This document shows, in pieces, positions 46,712 to 58,850 of a DNA stretch of 64,000 bases. A program made the position numbers and the translations under genes. The notes under the pieces were generated by a model that saw nothing but the letters and a program-made list of their open reading frames with translations, was not told the origin of the DNA and searched no databases. Source of the stretch: Pseudomonas serboccidentalis (GTDB taxonomy: Bacteria; Pseudomonadota; Gammaproteobacteria; Pseudomonadales; Pseudomonadaceae). Within the stretch, counting starts at the first letter, position 1, and every line of letters begins with the position of its first letter. The stretch spans positions 3,638,204 to 3,702,203 of the forward strand of contig NZ_CP101655.1 of NCBI RefSeq assembly GCF_028830055.1. The letters run 5' to 3'.

Positions 46712-48951
46712 GACTGAGCCTCTTGAGCAACACGAATACCCACCTGCGCGCACAACGCGAGGAAGTTCGGGAACGACGTCGCGACGTTGGCGCAATCATG
46801 GATGCGGATCGGTGCCGTGGCGCGCAGCGACGCCACGCTGAAAGCCATGGCGATACGGTGATCACCGTGACCATGCACTTCGCCGCCACCAATCTGGCCG
46901 CCATCGATGATGATGCCGTCCGGGGTCGGCTGGCATTTGACGCCCAGCGCCAGCAAGCCGTCCGCCATGACCTGAATGCGATCCGATTCCTTGACGCGCA
47001 ACTCTTCGGCGCCGGTCAGCACGGTGCGCCCTTCGGCACAGGCGGCTGCCACGAACAGCACCGGGAATTCGTCGATGGCCAGTGGCACCAGCGCTTCCGG
47101 AATCTCGATACCCTTGAGTTTAGCTGCCCGCACGCGCAAATCAGCCACTGGCTCACCACCGACTTCACGCTGGTTCTCCAGGGTGATATCCGCACCCATC
47201 AGGCGCAGGATGTCGATGACGCCGGTACGGGTCGGGTTGATGCCGACATGCTCCAGCACCAGCTCGGAACCTTCGGCAATCGACGCCGCCACGAGGAAGA
47301 ACGCCGACGACGAGATATCGCCCGGCACTTCGATGTGAGTCGCGGTCAGCTTGCCACCGGACTCGACCGATGCCGTGGCGCCATCGACGCTCACCGGGTA
47401 GCCGAAACCACGCAGCATGCGCTCGGTGTGGTCACGGGTCGGCGCCGGCTCGGTCACGGTGGTTTTGCCTTCAGCGTACAGACCCGCCAGCAGCAGGCAG
47501 GACTTCACCTGCGCACTGGCCATCGGCATGGTGTAGGTCAGGCCTTTGAGCTTGTGACCGCCACGAATGGTCATCGGTGGACGACCTTCGGCAGCGGTTT
47601 CGATCACCGCGCCCATTTCACGCAGCGGATTGGCCACACGATTCATCGGCCGCTTGGACAGCGAAGCATCGCCCGTCAGGGTGCTGTCGAAACTCTGCGC
47701 AGCCAGCAGGCCGGACAGCAGACGCATCGAGGTACCGGAGTTGCCCAGATAGATCGGGCCCGGCGCAGGCTTCAGACCGTGCAGGCCGACGCCGTGAATG
47801 GTCACGCGACCGTGGTGCGGGCCTTCAATGACCACACCCATGTCACGGAACGCCTGCAAGGTCGCCAAGGCATCTTCGCCTTCAAGGAAACCTTCGACTT
47901 CGGTCACGCCTTCGGCCAGCGAGCCAAGCATGATCGAACGGTGGGAAATCGATTTGTCACCTGGTACGCGAATCCGACCGGACAGGCGGCCACCAGGTTG
48001 AGCCAGGAAAATCAGATCGTTGGAATTCATAGCGTCCACATAGGCCCTGCGGGCCAGGATTTTACTGAAATGCTCGCGGGCAACCCGGGCGCGCGTGAAG
48101 ACGCCCAACAATTGGTGCCCATCCCCTGCATCGACCGCGTCGCGCAAGGCGTCGAGGTCGCTGCGAAATGTATCGAGTGTGCGCAGGACAGCCTCGCGGT
48201 TGGCGAGAAAGATGTCGTGCCACATCACCGGGTCGCTTCCGGCGATTCTTGTGAAATCGCGAAAACCGCCCGCAGCGTAACGGAAGATCTCAAGGTTTTC
48301 ATTGCGTTTGGCCAACGAGTCGACCAGACCGAAGGCCAGCAAGTGCGGCAGATGACTGGTCGCAGCCAGCACTTCATCGTGACGCTCGACCTGCATGTGC
48401 TCGACGTCAGCGCCCAATTCGCGCCACAAGCGATCGACAACGGCCAGCGCTGCCGGATCGGTTTGCTCGAGCGGAGTCAGAATCACCTTGTGCCGACGGA
48501 ACAGCTCGGCATTGGAAGCTTCCACCCCGCTCTGCTCGGAACCGGCAATCGGATGGCCCGGCACGAAACGCGCCGGCATGCCGCCGAACGCCTCGGTCGC
48601 CGCCCGCACCACATTGCCTTTGGCACTGCCGACATCGGTCAGAATCGCCTGCCCCAGATCAACGCTCGCCAGACGGGCCAGCACTTTCTCCATGGCCAGA
48701 ATCGGCACCGCCAGTTGAATCACGTCGGCGCCCTGACAGGCAGCGACCAGGTCGTCTTCACAACGATCCACCACACCCAACTCGACCGCCAGCTTGCGCG
48801 ATTGCGGGTCGAGATCGACCCCGACCACTTCGCGGCAGATACCGCTTTCACGCAAGCCTTTGGCAAACGAACCACCGATCAACCCCAGACCGACCACCAC
48901 AAGGCGACCGATCATAGGTGCAGCAGATTGCAGAGCAGTGACATCACCCAC
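46708..48951 (-). CDS. tyrA-aroA: Bifunctional prephenate dehydrogenase / EPSP synthase
   Basis: Protein of 747 aa. Residues about 13-310 form the TyrA part with [15 protein letters not shown]; from about 318 the AroA part begins ([44 protein letters not shown]). It links tyrosine synthesis with the last-but-one shikimate step. The fusion is usual in Pseudomonas. Start ATG 48951 overlaps the hisC end; an ATG at 48915 directly before the Rossmann strand is an alternative. Confidence 0.96.
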   Translation of the reverse strand: MGDVTALQSAAPMIGRLVVVGLGLIGGSFAKGLRESGICREVVGVDLDPQSRKLAVELGVVDRCEDDLVAACQGADVIQLAVPILAMEKVLARLASVDLGQAILTDVGSAKGNVVRAATEAFGGMPARFVPGHPIAGSEQSGVEASNAELFRRHKVILTPLEQTDPAALAVVDRLWRELGADVEHMQVERHDEVLAATSHLPHLLAFGLVDSLAKRNENLEIFRYAAGGFRDFTRIAGSDPVMWHDIFLANREAVLRTLDTFRSDLDALRDAVDAGDGHQLLGVFTRARVAREHFSKILARRAYVDAMNSNDLIFLAQPGGRLSGRIRVPGDKSISHRSIMLGSLAEGVTEVEGFLEGEDALATLQAFRDMGVVIEGPHHGRVTIHGVGLHGLKPAPGPIYLGNSGTSMRLLSGLLAAQSFDSTLTGDASLSKRPMNRVANPLREMGAVIETAAEGRPPMTIRGGHKLKGLTYTMPMASAQVKSCLLLAGLYAEGKTTVTEPAPTRDHTERMLRGFGYPVSVDGATASVESGGKLTATHIEVPGDISSSAFFLVAASIAEGSELVLEHVGINPTRTGVIDILRLMGADITLENQREVGGEPVADLRVRAAKLKGIEIPEALVPLAIDEFPVLFVAAACAEGRTVLTGAEELRVKESDRIQVMADGLLALGVKCQPTPDGIIIDGGQIGGGEVHGHGDHRIAMAFSVASLRATAPIRIHDCANVATSFPNFLALCAQVGIRVAQEAQS

Positions 48952-50056
48952 GAGCCAGAACCTTACGCAGCGCTTCGAGGAAGCGACTGTTTTCCGCTGG
49001 CAGACCGATGGTCACCCGCAGGTGGTTCGGCATGCCGTAGTTGGCTACCGGACGCACGATTACGCCTTCACGCAGCAAGCCCTGGAAAATCGGCGCCGCC
49101 ACCTGACCAAGATCGACACAGATGAAGTTGCCCTTGGACTCGATCCAGTTCAGGCCCAGCTCACGGAAACCTGCTTGCAGCTGCTGCATGCCGGATTCGT
49201 TGAGCTGACGGCTTTGCGCCAGATACTCTTCGTCCTTCAACGCCGCACAGGCAGCGGCCAGCGCCAGGCTGTTGACGTTGAACGGCTGGCGCACGCGGTT
49301 CAGCACGTCCGCCACGACAGCGGTGGACAGGCCATAACCCACGCGCAGCGCCGCCAGACCGTAGGCCTTGGAAAAGGTGCGCGACACCAGCAGGTTCGGA
49401 TAGGCCGCGAGGAAATCCAGACCATCCGGCAGATCACTGCCTTCGGCGTACTCGATGTACGCCTCGTCCAGCACCACCAGCACGTGCTCCGGCACATCCT
49501 GCAGGAATTCGTCCAGCGCTTCGGCGCCGAACCAGGTACCGGTCGGGTTGTTCGGGTTGGCGATGAACACCACGCGGGTGTTGGCGTCGATGGCTGCAAG
49601 CATGGCCGGCAGGTCATGCCCCCAATCCTTGGCCGGAACCACTTTGGCTTCGGCGCCAACCGCCTGAGTGGCAATCGGATAGACAGCGAAAGCGTGTTCG
49701 CTGAACACCGCGTTCAGACCCGGCGCCAGATAGGCACGCGCCACCAACTCGAGAATGTCGTTGGAGCCGTTGCCCAGGGTGACCTGGTTCAGCTCGACGC
49801 GGCACTGCTCGGCCAGCAGGGATTTCAGCGCAAAGCCGTTGCCGTCCGGATAACGGGTCAGCTCGGCCAGCTCTTCGCGGATCGCGGCCAGCGCTTTCGG
49901 GCTGGCGCCCAGCGGGTTTTCGTTGCTCGCCAGCTTGACGATTTTCGCAGGATCCAGGTCCAGCTCACGCGCCAGTTCGTCCACAGGCTTGCCCGGGACG
50001 TACGGCGAAAGTTGTTGCACGCCCGGCTGTGCCAGAGCGAGGAAGTTGCCACTCAT
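48944..50056 (-). CDS. hisC: Histidinol-phosphate / aromatic aminotransferase
   Basis: Protein of 370 aa, PLP-dependent class I/II. NPNNPTGTWF, the LDEAYIEYA motif and SRTFSKAYGLAALRVGYG with the PLP lysine are all present. Placement between pheA and tyrA-aroA suggests use on aromatic keto acids (prephenate or phenylpyruvate) as well as histidinol phosphate; this is the second hisC type known in pseudomonads. Confidence 0.94.
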   Translation of the reverse strand: MSGNFLALAQPGVQQLSPYVPGKPVDELARELDLDPAKIVKLASNENPLGASPKALAAIREELAELTRYPDGNGFALKSLLAEQCRVELNQVTLGNGSNDILELVARAYLAPGLNAVFSEHAFAVYPIATQAVGAEAKVVPAKDWGHDLPAMLAAIDANTRVVFIANPNNPTGTWFGAEALDEFLQDVPEHVLVVLDEAYIEYAEGSDLPDGLDFLAAYPNLLVSRTFSKAYGLAALRVGYGLSTAVVADVLNRVRQPFNVNSLALAAACAALKDEEYLAQSRQLNESGMQQLQAGFRELGLNWIESKGNFICVDLGQVAAPIFQGLLREGVIVRPVANYGMPNHLRVTIGLPAENSRFLEALRKVLARG

Positions 50057-50068
50057 TTGCTACCGCCC

Positions 50069-51163
50069 TTAGAGAACTGCTTTCGGGTAGGAACCCAGCA
50101 CCTTGAGTGCTACTGCTTCCTGACTGATCTTTTCCAGCACACCCTTGATCAACGGATCACGGTGGTGGCCGACGAAGTCGATGAAGAACACGTAGGTCCA
50201 TTTGCCGCTGCGCGACGGACGGGTTTCGATCCGGGTCAGGTCGATCCCGTTGTCATGGAACGGCACCAGCAGCTCGTGGAGCGCGCCAGGCTTGTTGCTC
50301 ATCGAAACGATGATCGAGGTCTTGTCGTCGCCGGTCGGCGGCACTTCCTGGTTACCGATCATCAGGAAGCGCGTCGAGTTGTCCGGACGGTCTTCGATCT
50401 TCTCGGCCAGACGCGTCAGCCCATACAACCCTGCCGCCATGTCGCCGGCAATCGCTGCCGAGTTCCACTCACCCTTGACCCGCTTGGCGGCTTCGGCGTT
50501 GCTCGACACCGCCACGCGCTCGACATTCGGGTAGTGTGCATCCAGCCACTTGCGGCACTGGGCCAGCGACTGGGCGTGGGAGTAGATGCGGCTGATGCTG
50601 TCGGTCTTGGTGTTTTCACCGACCAGCAGGTGATGGTGAATGCGTAGCTCGACTTCGCCGCAAATCACCATGTCGTGCTCGAGGAAGCTGTCGAGCGTGT
50701 GGTTGACCGCGCCTTCGGTAGAGTTCTCCACCGGCACCACGCCAAAATTCACTGCACCCGCCGCCACTTCACGGAACACTTCGTCGATCGCCGCCATCGG
50801 CTTGCTGATCACCGCATGACCGAAGTGCTTCATGGCCGCCGCTTGGGTGAAGGTGCCCTCAGGGCCGAGGTACGCCACTTTCAGCGGCTGCTCGAGCGCC
50901 AGGCACGAGGACATGATTTCGCGGAACAGCCGCGCCATCTCTTCGTTGCCCAACGGCCCCTGATTGCGCTCCATCACCCGCTTGAGCACCTGAGCTTCAC
51001 GCTCGGGACGATAGAACACCGGCACTTCGCCTTCGGCCAGCGAGGCCATCTTTACTCGCGCGACTTCCTGGGCGCAGCGCGCACGCTCACTGATCAGCTC
51101 CAGGACTTTCTCGTCCAGAGCATCAATGCGAACGCGCAGTGCCTTGAGTTCTTGCTCGGACAT
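50069..51163 (-). CDS. pheA: P-protein: chorismate mutase / prephenate dehydratase
   Basis: Protein of 364 aa. Chorismate mutase helices cover about 1-90 (RIDALDEKVLELISERARCA), then prephenate dehydratase (VAYLGPEGTFTQAA, VPVENSTEGAVNHTLD) and a C-terminal ACT domain for Phe feedback (NKPGALHELL, ETRPSRSGKW). It shares one base with the serC stop (TGATG). Confidence 0.97.
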   Translation of the reverse strand: MSEQELKALRVRIDALDEKVLELISERARCAQEVARVKMASLAEGEVPVFYRPEREAQVLKRVMERNQGPLGNEEMARLFREIMSSCLALEQPLKVAYLGPEGTFTQAAAMKHFGHAVISKPMAAIDEVFREVAAGAVNFGVVPVENSTEGAVNHTLDSFLEHDMVICGEVELRIHHHLLVGENTKTDSISRIYSHAQSLAQCRKWLDAHYPNVERVAVSSNAEAAKRVKGEWNSAAIAGDMAAGLYGLTRLAEKIEDRPDNSTRFLMIGNQEVPPTGDDKTSIIVSMSNKPGALHELLVPFHDNGIDLTRIETRPSRSGKWTYVFFIDFVGHHRDPLIKGVLEKISQEAVALKVLGSYPKAVL

Positions 51164-52248
51164 CAGCCGTGTTCCTTCTCGAATTCAGCCATGTACGCCA
51201 CCAGCGCGTTGACGGCGTTGATGTCGACGGCGTTGTAGATGGAGGCGCGCATGCCGCCCACGGAGCGGTGGCCCTTGAGGTTGAGCAGACCGCGCGCGTC
51301 AGCACCGGTCAGGAACGGCTTGTCCAGACGATCGTCAGCCAGACGGAACGGCACGTTCATCCACGAGCGATCCGACTTGTTGATCGGGTTGCTGTAGAGA
51401 CCGCTGGCGTCGATGAAGTCGTATAGCGTGCGCTGCTTGACGTCATTGAGTCTGGCGATGGCTTCGACGCCACCCTGCTCTTTCAGCCACTGGAACACCA
51501 GACCGGACAGGTACCAGGCCAGGGTCGGCGGCGTGTTGTACATCGAGCCGTTGTCGGCCGCGACCTTGTAGTCGAGCATGGTCGGGCACAGCGCGCGGGC
51601 CTTGCCCAGCAGGTCTTCGCGGATGATGTTGACCACGATGCCGCTCGGGCCGATGTTTTTCTGCGCACCGGCGTAGATCATGCCGAAACGCGAGACATCC
51701 ACCGGGCGCGAAAGAATGTCCGAGGACATGTCGGCCACCAGCGGCACATCACCGGTTTCCGGGATCCACTGGAACTCCAGACCGCCAATGGTTTCGTTCG
51801 GCGCGTAGTGAACGTAGGCGGCGTCTTTCGACAGGCTCCACTCGTTCTGGCCCGGGATGGCGAAATAGTCGTAAGGCTTGGCGGTAGCGGCAACGTTGAC
51901 GTGGCCGTAACGCGAGGCTTCTTCGATGGCTTTCTGCGACCAGATACCGGTGTCGATATAGTCGGCACTGCCGCCTTCAGGCAACAGGTTCAACGGGATC
52001 TGCGCGAACTGCTGGCTCGCGCCACCCTGCAGAAACAGCACTTTATAGTTCGACGGGATATTCAGCAGGTCACGCAGATCCTGCTCGGCCTGGGTGGCAA
52101 TGGACACGAACTCATCGCTGCGATGGCTCATTTCCATGACCGACAGACCTTTGCCGTGCCAATCAAGGAGTTCACCCTGGGCACGTTGCAGGACAGCTTC
52201 AGGAAGCGCCGCAGGACCGGCACAGAAGTTATAGGCTCGCTTGCTCAC
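51163..52248 (-). CDS. serC: Phosphoserine aminotransferase
   Basis: Protein of 361 aa, PLP enzyme of serine synthesis that may also serve pyridoxal synthesis. NFCAGPAALPEAVLQRAQ, LQGGASQQFAQIPLNLL, and the PLP lysine in IYAGAQKNIGPSG. GTG 52248 gives the usual MSKRAYNF; an in-frame TTG two codons upstream (52254) is less likely. First gene of the serC-pheA-hisC-tyrA/aroA-cmk run. Confidence 0.96.
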   Translation of the reverse strand: MSKRAYNFCAGPAALPEAVLQRAQGELLDWHGKGLSVMEMSHRSDEFVSIATQAEQDLRDLLNIPSNYKVLFLQGGASQQFAQIPLNLLPEGGSADYIDTGIWSQKAIEEASRYGHVNVAATAKPYDYFAIPGQNEWSLSKDAAYVHYAPNETIGGLEFQWIPETGDVPLVADMSSDILSRPVDVSRFGMIYAGAQKNIGPSGIVVNIIREDLLGKARALCPTMLDYKVAADNGSMYNTPPTLAWYLSGLVFQWLKEQGGVEAIARLNDVKQRTLYDFIDASGLYSNPINKSDRSWMNVPFRLADDRLDKPFLTGADARGLLNLKGHRSVGGMRASIYNAVDINAVNALVAYMAEFEKEHG

Positions 52249-52327
52249 ATCCAATCTCGCTCTGATTTGATATCACGCATTAAATCGCATTAATCGTCGA
52301 CACCGGAACGGCACTGAAGCGCATCCC

Positions 52328-52418
52328 CTTGTAGGAGTGAGCCTGCTCGCGATTGCATCACTGCGGTATTTCAGATGCACCGCGGCGCCTGCATCGCGAG
52401 CAGGCTCACTCCTACAAG
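52328..52418. repeat. REP pair (BIME), family 2
   Basis: Outer ends CTTGTAGGAGTGAGCCTGCT and inverse are exact; about 40 unrelated bases lie in the middle. Between gyrA and serC. Confidence 0.9.
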
Positions 52419-52448
52419 AGATCTCCGATGTTTCATACCGGACAAATA

Positions 52449-52484
52449 ACAAGGGGGCGAATTTTCATCCGCCCCCTCGCTTGT
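52449..52484 (-). terminator. Probable terminator of gyrA
   Basis: Stem GGGGGCG/CGCCCCC (outer ACAAG/CTTGT with a bulge) followed on the minus strand by TTGTTATTTGTC, just after the gyrA stop. Confidence 0.75.
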
Positions 52485-52488
52485 CCGC

Positions 52489-55143
52489 TTATTCCTGCGG
52501 CTCTTCGTCAGCAGCGGCGTCGAGTTGCTGGTCCTCGGCAACGTCGTCGATCACGACCTCACCCTCGAACTCGGCACCCTCTTCACCTTCAAACTCGTCG
52601 CCCTCGACTTCCGATGGCTCCTGAACCCGCTCCAGACCGACCAGGGTTTCATCCTTGGCCAGCTTGATCAGGGTTACACCTTGCGTGTTACGACCCAGGC
52701 TCGACACTTCGTCGACACGGGTACGCACCAGGGTGCCCTGATCGGAAATCAGCATGATTTCTTCGCCATCGAGCACCTGAACCGCACCGACCAGACGGCC
52801 GTTACGCTCGTTGCTGACCATGGCAATAACGCCCTGGCCGCCACGCTTGTACTCAGGGAACTCGGTGATCGCGGTGCGCTTGCCATAACCACGCTCGGAA
52901 GCGGTGAGGATCTGGCTGCCTTCTTCCGGGATCAGCATCGAAATCAGCTTCTGACCTTCCGGCAGACGCATGCCGCGCACACCGCGGGCGGTACGGCCCA
53001 TGGCACGAACGTCGGACTCTTTGAAGCGCGTGACCTTGCCGCCGTCGGAGAACAGCATCACTTCACGCTCGCCATCGGTGATGGCAGCGGAAATCAGCAC
53101 GTCGCCTTCGTCCAGCTCCAGCGCGATCAGACCGACGCTGCGCTGACGACTGAAGGATTCCAGCGGGGTCTTCTTGACGGTGCCGTTGGCGGTCGCCATG
53201 AAGATGTAGTGACCTTCGGTGTATTCCTCGACCGGCAGCATGGTGGTGATGTATTCACCGTCATCCAGCGGCAGCAGGTTGACCAGCGGACGACCACGGG
53301 CGGCGCGGGATGCTTCCGGAATCTCGTAAGTCTTGAGCCAGTACACCTTGCCCTTGCTGGAGAACAACAGCAACGTGGTGTGACTGTTGGCAACCAGCAG
53401 GTGAGCGATGTAGTCCTCATCCTTGACGCCGGTCGCCGACTTGCCTTTGCCGCCACGACGCTGAGCCTGGTACGCAGCCAATGGCTGGGTCTTGGCGTAG
53501 CCACCGTGGGAAATGGTCACGACGCGCTCTTCTTCCGGGATCATGTCACCCAGGGTCAGGTCGAGACGCGCATCGAGAATTTCGGTGCGGCGCACGTCGC
53601 CGTATTCGGCGCGGATCACTTCCAGCTCTTCGCGGATCACTTCCATCAGGCGCACGGCGCTGTTGAGGATGCGGATCAGCTCACCAATCTGGTTGAGGAT
53701 CTCTTGGTACTCGGCCAGCAGCTTCTCGTGCTCCAGACCGGTCAGACGGTGCAGACGCAGTTCCAGAATGGCTTGCGCCTGCTCTGGCGACAGGAAGTAC
53801 TTGCCTTCGCGCAGACCGTATTGCGGATCGAGGTTTTCCGGGCGGCACGAATCGGCGCCGGCACGCTCAACCATCGCCACGACTGCGCTGGATTCCCAAG
53901 GGGTGCTGACCAGCGCTTCTTTCGCTTCCGACGGGGTCGGCGAAGCCTTGATCAGGGCGATCACCGGGTCGATGTTCGACAGGGCGACGGCCTGGCCTTC
54001 GAGGATGTGACCACGCTCGCGGGCCTTGCGCAGTTCGAACACGGTACGGCGGGTGACCACTTCGCGACGGTGACGAACGAAGGCTTCCAGCAGATCCTTG
54101 AGGTTAAGGATCCGCGGACGACCGTCGATCAGCGCCACGATGTTGATGCCGAATACCGATTGCAGCTGGGTCTGGGCGTAGAGATTGTTGAGGATCACCT
54201 CAGGCACTTCACCGCGACGCAGCTCGATCACGACGCGCATACCGTCCTTGTCGGACTCGTCGCGCAGTTCGGTGATGCCTTCGAGCTTCTTCTCTTTTAC
54301 CAGCTCGGCGATCTTTTCGATCAGACGCGCCTTGTTCAGCTGGTAAGGCAGTTCGGTGATGACGATCTGCTGACGGCCACCGACCTTGTCGATGTCCTCG
54401 ATGATCGAGCGCGCACGCATGTAAATGCGGCCGCGACCGGTACGGTAGGCTTCGATGATGCCGGCACGACCGTTGATGATCGCGGCGGTCGGGAAGTCCG
54501 GACCCGGGATGTATTGCATCAGCTCATCGACGGTCAGCTCAGGGTTGTCGATGAGGGCCAGGCAACCGTCGATGACTTCACCGAGGTTGTGCGGCGGAAT
54601 GTTGGTCGCCATGCCCACGGCGATACCGCTGGAGCCGTTGACCAGCAGGTTCGGCACGCGCGTCGGCATGACCGCCGGGATCAGTTCGGTGCCGTCGTAG
54701 TTCGGCACCCAGTCCACGGTTTCCTTGTGCAGGTCGGCCAGCAGCTCGTGCGCCAGCTTGGTCATGCGCACTTCGGTGTATCGCATGGCCGCGGCGTTGT
54801 CGCCGTCGACCGAACCGAAGTTGCCCTGACCATCAACCAGCAGGTAGCGCAGGGAGAAAGGCTGAGCCATGCGGACGATGGTGTCGTACACCGCGGTATC
54901 ACCGTGCGGGTGATACTTACCGATTACGTCACCGACAACACGGGCAGATTTCTTGTACGGCTTGTTGAAGTCGTTGCCCAGCTCGCTCATCGCGAACAGT
55001 ACGCGACGGTGCACGGGCTTGAGGCCATCGCGCGCATCCGGCAGTGCACGGCCGACGATTACGCTCATCGCGTAGTCGAGGTAGGACTGTTTCAGCTCGT
55101 CTTCGATATTGACCGGGAGGATTTCTTTGGCCAGTTCGCCCAT
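52489..55143 (-). CDS. gyrA: DNA gyrase subunit A
   Basis: Protein of 884 aa. Catalytic Tyr122 in [11 protein letters not shown]; quinolone region [17 protein letters not shown] with Thr83 and Asp87, the common wild-type state in Pseudomonas. The C-terminal beta-pinwheel includes the GyrA box QRRGGKG. The acidic tail ([17 protein letters not shown] and onward) is typical. ATG 55143 gives [15 protein letters not shown]; the upstream frame extension is not used. Confidence 0.98.
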   Translation of the reverse strand: MGELAKEILPVNIEDELKQSYLDYAMSVIVGRALPDARDGLKPVHRRVLFAMSELGNDFNKPYKKSARVVGDVIGKYHPHGDTAVYDTIVRMAQPFSLRYLLVDGQGNFGSVDGDNAAAMRYTEVRMTKLAHELLADLHKETVDWVPNYDGTELIPAVMPTRVPNLLVNGSSGIAVGMATNIPPHNLGEVIDGCLALIDNPELTVDELMQYIPGPDFPTAAIINGRAGIIEAYRTGRGRIYMRARSIIEDIDKVGGRQQIVITELPYQLNKARLIEKIAELVKEKKLEGITELRDESDKDGMRVVIELRRGEVPEVILNNLYAQTQLQSVFGINIVALIDGRPRILNLKDLLEAFVRHRREVVTRRTVFELRKARERGHILEGQAVALSNIDPVIALIKASPTPSEAKEALVSTPWESSAVVAMVERAGADSCRPENLDPQYGLREGKYFLSPEQAQAILELRLHRLTGLEHEKLLAEYQEILNQIGELIRILNSAVRLMEVIREELEVIRAEYGDVRRTEILDARLDLTLGDMIPEEERVVTISHGGYAKTQPLAAYQAQRRGGKGKSATGVKDEDYIAHLLVANSHTTLLLFSSKGKVYWLKTYEIPEASRAARGRPLVNLLPLDDGEYITTMLPVEEYTEGHYIFMATANGTVKKTPLESFSRQRSVGLIALELDEGDVLISAAITDGEREVMLFSDGGKVTRFKESDVRAMGRTARGVRGMRLPEGQKLISMLIPEEGSQILTASERGYGKRTAITEFPEYKRGGQGVIAMVSNERNGRLVGAVQVLDGEEIMLISDQGTLVRTRVDEVSSLGRNTQGVTLIKLAKDETLVGLERVQEPSEVEGDEFEGEEGAEFEGEVVIDDVAEDQQLDAAADEEPQE

Positions 55144-55569
55144 GAGAAGCCTGATTCCTTTTTCTGGTGAAACTTCGTCATATCCATATGGGATGAACGA
55201 AGCTCGTCGGGGCAGGCTGAGTGCCATGCGCCGACTTACGACAAATCAACAAGTTGGACCGTGGATTTGCGCAGTAAAGACAGCTCCGTGAAGCTGCCTC
55301 GGAAAACGCCGGATGTTATCACAAGAGCCGCCACGCACCTATCCCCCAGATGCGCATGGAGCATAGTTAGTTGACCGATGACAGGCGTAAAGGGGACGAG
55401 AGAGGCTCAGAGCCGCTGCGAATGCAGAATTGGGGGCTGAATTACCGATGTTTATTGACTTTTAGGGCCTCATCGCGAGCAGGCTCACTCCTACAGGGTT
55501 TGCGTTCGACACAAGACCTTGTAGGAGTGAGCCTGCTCGCGATGGCGCCCTTCCAGGCACCACAGCCAA
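55144..55569. other. Intergenic region upstream of gyrA
   Basis: 426 bases between gyrA and the 3' end of mtnA, both on the minus strand. The part next to gyrA should hold its promoter and leader. The far part carries a family 2 REP pair (55471-55544). No coding frame is convincing. Confidence 0.65.
55471..55544. repeat. REP pair (BIME), family 2
   Basis: CATCGCGAGCAGGCTCACTC and its inverse flank a 28-base centre, 25 bases after the mtnA stop on the minus strand. Confidence 0.9.
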
Positions 55570-56646
55570 TCAATGCAGGCGTTTACGGCACATCAACTGG
55601 GCCATTTTCGCCGTATCCGGACGCTCGACGATGCCTTTCTCGGTGACAATCGCATCGATCAGATCCGCCGGGGTCACGTCAAACACCGGGTTGAACGCCT
55701 CGACATCCGCACCCACGCGCTTGCCACCCACCTCCAGCAGCTCGGCACCGTCACGCTCCTCGATCGGGATGTCGTCGCCGCTGGCCAGATTCATGTCGAT
55801 GGTCGAACTCGGCGCCACCACCATGAAACGCACGCCGTGATGCATGGCGTTGACCGCCAGTTGATAGGTGCCGATCTTGTTCGCCACGTCGCCATTGGCG
55901 GTGATGCGGTCAGCGCCGACGATCACCCAGGTCACGCCTTTGGTTTTCATGATGTGCGCGGCGGCGGAATCGGCATTGAGGGTCACCGGGATGCCCTCGT
56001 TCGCCAGCTCCCACGCGGTCAGACGCGAGCCCTGCAGCCATGGCCGGGTCTCGTCGGCATAAACGCGCTCGACCATACCTTCAAGGTAAGCCGCACGAAT
56101 CACCCCCAGCGCCGTACCGAAACCGCCGGTGGCCAGCGCCCCGGTGTTGCAGTGGGTCAGGATCGCCTGGGCGTTGCCCTGATGCTTGCGGATCAGATCG
56201 ACACCGAGCTGGGCCATGGTCAGGTTGGCTTCGCGATCGCTTTCATGAATGGCGATGGCCTCGGCTTCCAGCGCCGCCAGCGGATCGGCATTGTCCTTCA
56301 GGCGATCGAGGCGATCGTGCATGCGGTTCAGCGCCCAGAACAGGTTGACCGCAGTCGGGCGGGAATCCGCCAACAGCGCGAAATCCTCTTCCAGCGCCGC
56401 ATACCAGTCGCCGCCCTCCGCCACGCGGGCACGCGCCGCCAGTACAATGCCATAGGCCGCGCTGATACCGATGGCCGGCGCACCGCGCACCACCATCGAA
56501 CGAATCGCCTCAGCCACGCCGGCGGCGCTGGTGTAGGCGATCCAGGTTTCCTCGAACGGCAAAATACGCTGATCCAGCAGGTGGAGCGCGCCATCTCGCC
56601 AATCGATGGCCTTTACTTTCTCCGCAGCCAACAGTCGATCGCGCAT
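55570..56646 (-). CDS. mtnA: Methylthioribose-1-phosphate isomerase
   Basis: Protein of 358 aa of the methionine salvage pathway, eIF2B-like fold. [30 protein letters not shown] with the catalytic Cys, and [18 protein letters not shown] with the catalytic Asp. Divergent from mtaD, with only 108 bases between the start codons, so both may be controlled from one promoter region. Confidence 0.95.
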   Translation of the reverse strand: MRDRLLAAEKVKAIDWRDGALHLLDQRILPFEETWIAYTSAAGVAEAIRSMVVRGAPAIGISAAYGIVLAARARVAEGGDWYAALEEDFALLADSRPTAVNLFWALNRMHDRLDRLKDNADPLAALEAEAIAIHESDREANLTMAQLGVDLIRKHQGNAQAILTHCNTGALATGGFGTALGVIRAAYLEGMVERVYADETRPWLQGSRLTAWELANEGIPVTLNADSAAAHIMKTKGVTWVIVGADRITANGDVANKIGTYQLAVNAMHHGVRFMVVAPSSTIDMNLASGDDIPIEERDGAELLEVGGKRVGADVEAFNPVFDVTPADLIDAIVTEKGIVERPDTAKMAQLMCRKRLH

Positions 56647-56754
56647 CCCTCACCCCGCACTCATGAACAAAAGCCGCCGATTATAGCGATCCCCCCGCGA
56701 AGACGCTCGGGTATACTTCGCCATCCTTTACAAAAGCACTGGAACCGACCCTCG

Positions 56755-58089
56755 ATGCCGAAACCTGCCATTGCGCTCGACTTATTATTGCTGCCGACCT
56801 GGCTGGTACCCGTCGAACCTGCAGGCGTTGTGCTCAAGGAGCACGGCCTGGGCATCCGCGATGGTCGCATCGTGTTTATCGGCCCACGCGCCGAAGCACT
56901 GAAGTGTAACGCCACGCAAATCCGCGAATTACCGGACGTACTGCTCGCCCCGGGCCTGATCAACGCCCACGGCCACGCAGCGATGACGCTGTTCCGCGGC
57001 CTGGCCGATGATCTGCCGCTGATGACCTGGCTGGAAAACCACATCTGGCCGGCCGAGGCCAAATGGGTCGATGAAGATTTCGTGCGTGATGGCACCGATC
57101 TGGCCATTGCCGAGCAGATCAAAGGTGGCATCACCTGCTTCTCGGACATGTATTTCTTTCCGAAAGTCGCCAGCGAACGCGTGCACAACAGCGGCATCCG
57201 TGCGCAGATCGCGATCCCGATCCTCGATTTCCCGATTCCCGGCGCCGCCAGTGCCGATGAGGCCATTCGCCAGGGCGTCGAGCTGTTCGGCGATCTGAAA
57301 CATCACGAACGGATCAAGATCACCTTCGGCCCTCATGCACCCTACACCGTGGGCGACGAGAACCTGGAAAAAATCCGCGTGATCGCTGAAGAGCTGGATG
57401 CGTCGATTCACATGCACGTCCACGAAACCGCTTTCGAAGTCCAGCAATCGCTGGAACATCGCGGCGAGCGGCCATTGGCCCGCCTCGGCCGGCTGGGCCT
57501 GCTCGGCCCGCGCTTCCAGGCCGTGCACATGACCCAGATCAGCGATGACGATCTCGCATTGCTGGTAGAAAGCAACAGCAGCGTGATCCACTGCCCGGAA
57601 TCGAACCTGAAGCTGGCCAGCGGTTTCTGCCCGGTGGAGCGTCTGTGGCAGGCTGGCGTGAACGTCGCCGTCGGTACCGATGGCGCGGCAAGCAACAACG
57701 ATCTCGACCTGCTGGGCGAAACCCGTACCGCCGCGTTGCTGGCCAAAGCCGTCGCCGGTTCGGCCACTGCGCTGGACGCCCATCGCGCGCTGCGCATGGC
57801 CACACTCAATGGCGCGCGAGCACTGGGGATCGAAGCGCAGGTCGGCTCGCTGGAAATTGGCAAGGCCGCCGACATCGTCGCCTTCGACCTGTCCGGCCTG
57901 GCCCAGCAACCGGTCTACGACCCGGTGTCGCAGCTTATCTATGCCACCGGTCGCGATTGCGTGAAACACCTGTGGGTCGCCGGCAAACAGTTACTCGACG
58001 ACCGGTGCCTGACCCGTCTGGATGAACAACAGCTGGGCGCTACCGCCCGGGCCTGGGGCCTGCGCATCAGCGGCCACACCGAATCGTAA
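56755..58089 (+). CDS. mtaD: TRZ/ATZ family hydrolase, 5'-methylthioadenosine/SAH deaminase
   Basis: Protein of 444 aa, amidohydrolase. The metal site begins [18 protein letters not shown], further His in [10 protein letters not shown], and the Asp in [17 protein letters not shown]. It deaminates methylthioadenosine (to methylthioinosine) or SAH. ATG 56755 starts [14 protein letters not shown]; longer frames upstream run through mtnA and are rejected. Placement beside mtnA supports the methionine salvage role. Confidence 0.92.
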   Translation: MPKPAIALDLLLLPTWLVPVEPAGVVLKEHGLGIRDGRIVFIGPRAEALKCNATQIRELPDVLLAPGLINAHGHAAMTLFRGLADDLPLMTWLENHIWPAEAKWVDEDFVRDGTDLAIAEQIKGGITCFSDMYFFPKVASERVHNSGIRAQIAIPILDFPIPGAASADEAIRQGVELFGDLKHHERIKITFGPHAPYTVGDENLEKIRVIAEELDASIHMHVHETAFEVQQSLEHRGERPLARLGRLGLLGPRFQAVHMTQISDDDLALLVESNSSVIHCPESNLKLASGFCPVERLWQAGVNVAVGTDGAASNNDLDLLGETRTAALLAKAVAGSATALDAHRALRMATLNGARALGIEAQVGSLEIGKAADIVAFDLSGLAQQPVYDPVSQLIYATGRDCVKHLWVAGKQLLDDRCLTRLDEQQLGATARAWGLRISGHTES

Positions 58090-58147
58090 ACACCCCGGAC
58101 CAGACTCCGGGGCTACAGCCTTTTTCAAGTTTTTCGAGGAATTGATC

Positions 58148-58846
58148 ATGAGCAACGTCGACCACGCCGAAATCGCCAAATTCGAAGCCCTGGCCCATCG
58201 CTGGTGGGACCGCGAAAGCGAGTTCAAACCGCTGCACGACATCAACCCGCTGCGCGTCAACTGGATTGACGAGCGGGTCAATCTGGCCGGCAAGAAAGTC
58301 CTCGACGTCGGTTGCGGCGGCGGCATCCTCAGCGAAGCCATGGCCCAGCGCGGCGCCACCGTGATGGGCATCGACATGGGCGAAGCGCCGCTGGCGGTCG
58401 CGCAACTGCACCAGTTGGAGTCCGGCGTCAGCGTCGAATACCGCCAGATCACCGCCGAAGCCCTGGCCGAAGAAATGCCCGAGCAGTTCGACGTCGTCAC
58501 TTGCCTGGAAATGCTGGAACACGTGCCGGACCCGTCGTCGGTGATCCGCGCCTGCTACCGCATGGTCAAGCCCGGCGGCCAGGTGTTCTTCTCGACCATC
58601 AACCGCAACCCGAAGGCGTACCTGTTCGCCATCGTCGGCGCCGAATACATCATGAAGCTGCTGCCGCGCGGCACCCACGACTTCAAGAAATTCATCCGCC
58701 CGTCCGAGCTCGGCGCCTGGAGCCGCATCGCCGGCCTGACCGTCAAGGACATCATCGGCCTGACCTACAACCCGCTGACCAAGCACTACAAGCTGGCCAA
58801 CGACGTTGACGTCAACTACATGATCCAGACCCTGCGCGAGGAGTAA
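58148..58846 (+). CDS. ubiG: UbiG, 3-demethylubiquinone O-methyltransferase
   Basis: Protein of 232 aa, SAM-dependent, two O-methylations in ubiquinone synthesis. SAM motif [16 protein letters not shown], and N-terminal [18 protein letters not shown] are typical. ATG 58148 is preceded by CGAGGAATTGATC. Five bases before mupP: same operon. Confidence 0.96.
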   Translation: MSNVDHAEIAKFEALAHRWWDRESEFKPLHDINPLRVNWIDERVNLAGKKVLDVGCGGGILSEAMAQRGATVMGIDMGEAPLAVAQLHQLESGVSVEYRQITAEALAEEMPEQFDVVTCLEMLEHVPDPSSVIRACYRMVKPGGQVFFSTINRNPKAYLFAIVGAEYIMKLLPRGTHDFKKFIRPSELGAWSRIAGLTVKDIIGLTYNPLTKHYKLANDVDVNYMIQTLREE

Positions 58847-58850
58847 GCCG

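Noticed and set aside
46696..49125. An 809-codon plus-strand frame opposite tyrA-aroA
   Set aside because: Shadow frame; the fused enzyme on the minus strand keeps all motifs.
52525..55170. An 881-codon plus-strand frame opposite gyrA
   Set aside because: Shadow of gyrA; low-complexity composition and no ribosome site.
55573..56754. Plus-strand frame joined to mtaD through the whole of mtnA
   Set aside because: It only extends mtaD backwards; mtaD has a normal start at 56755 and mtnA is real on the other strand.
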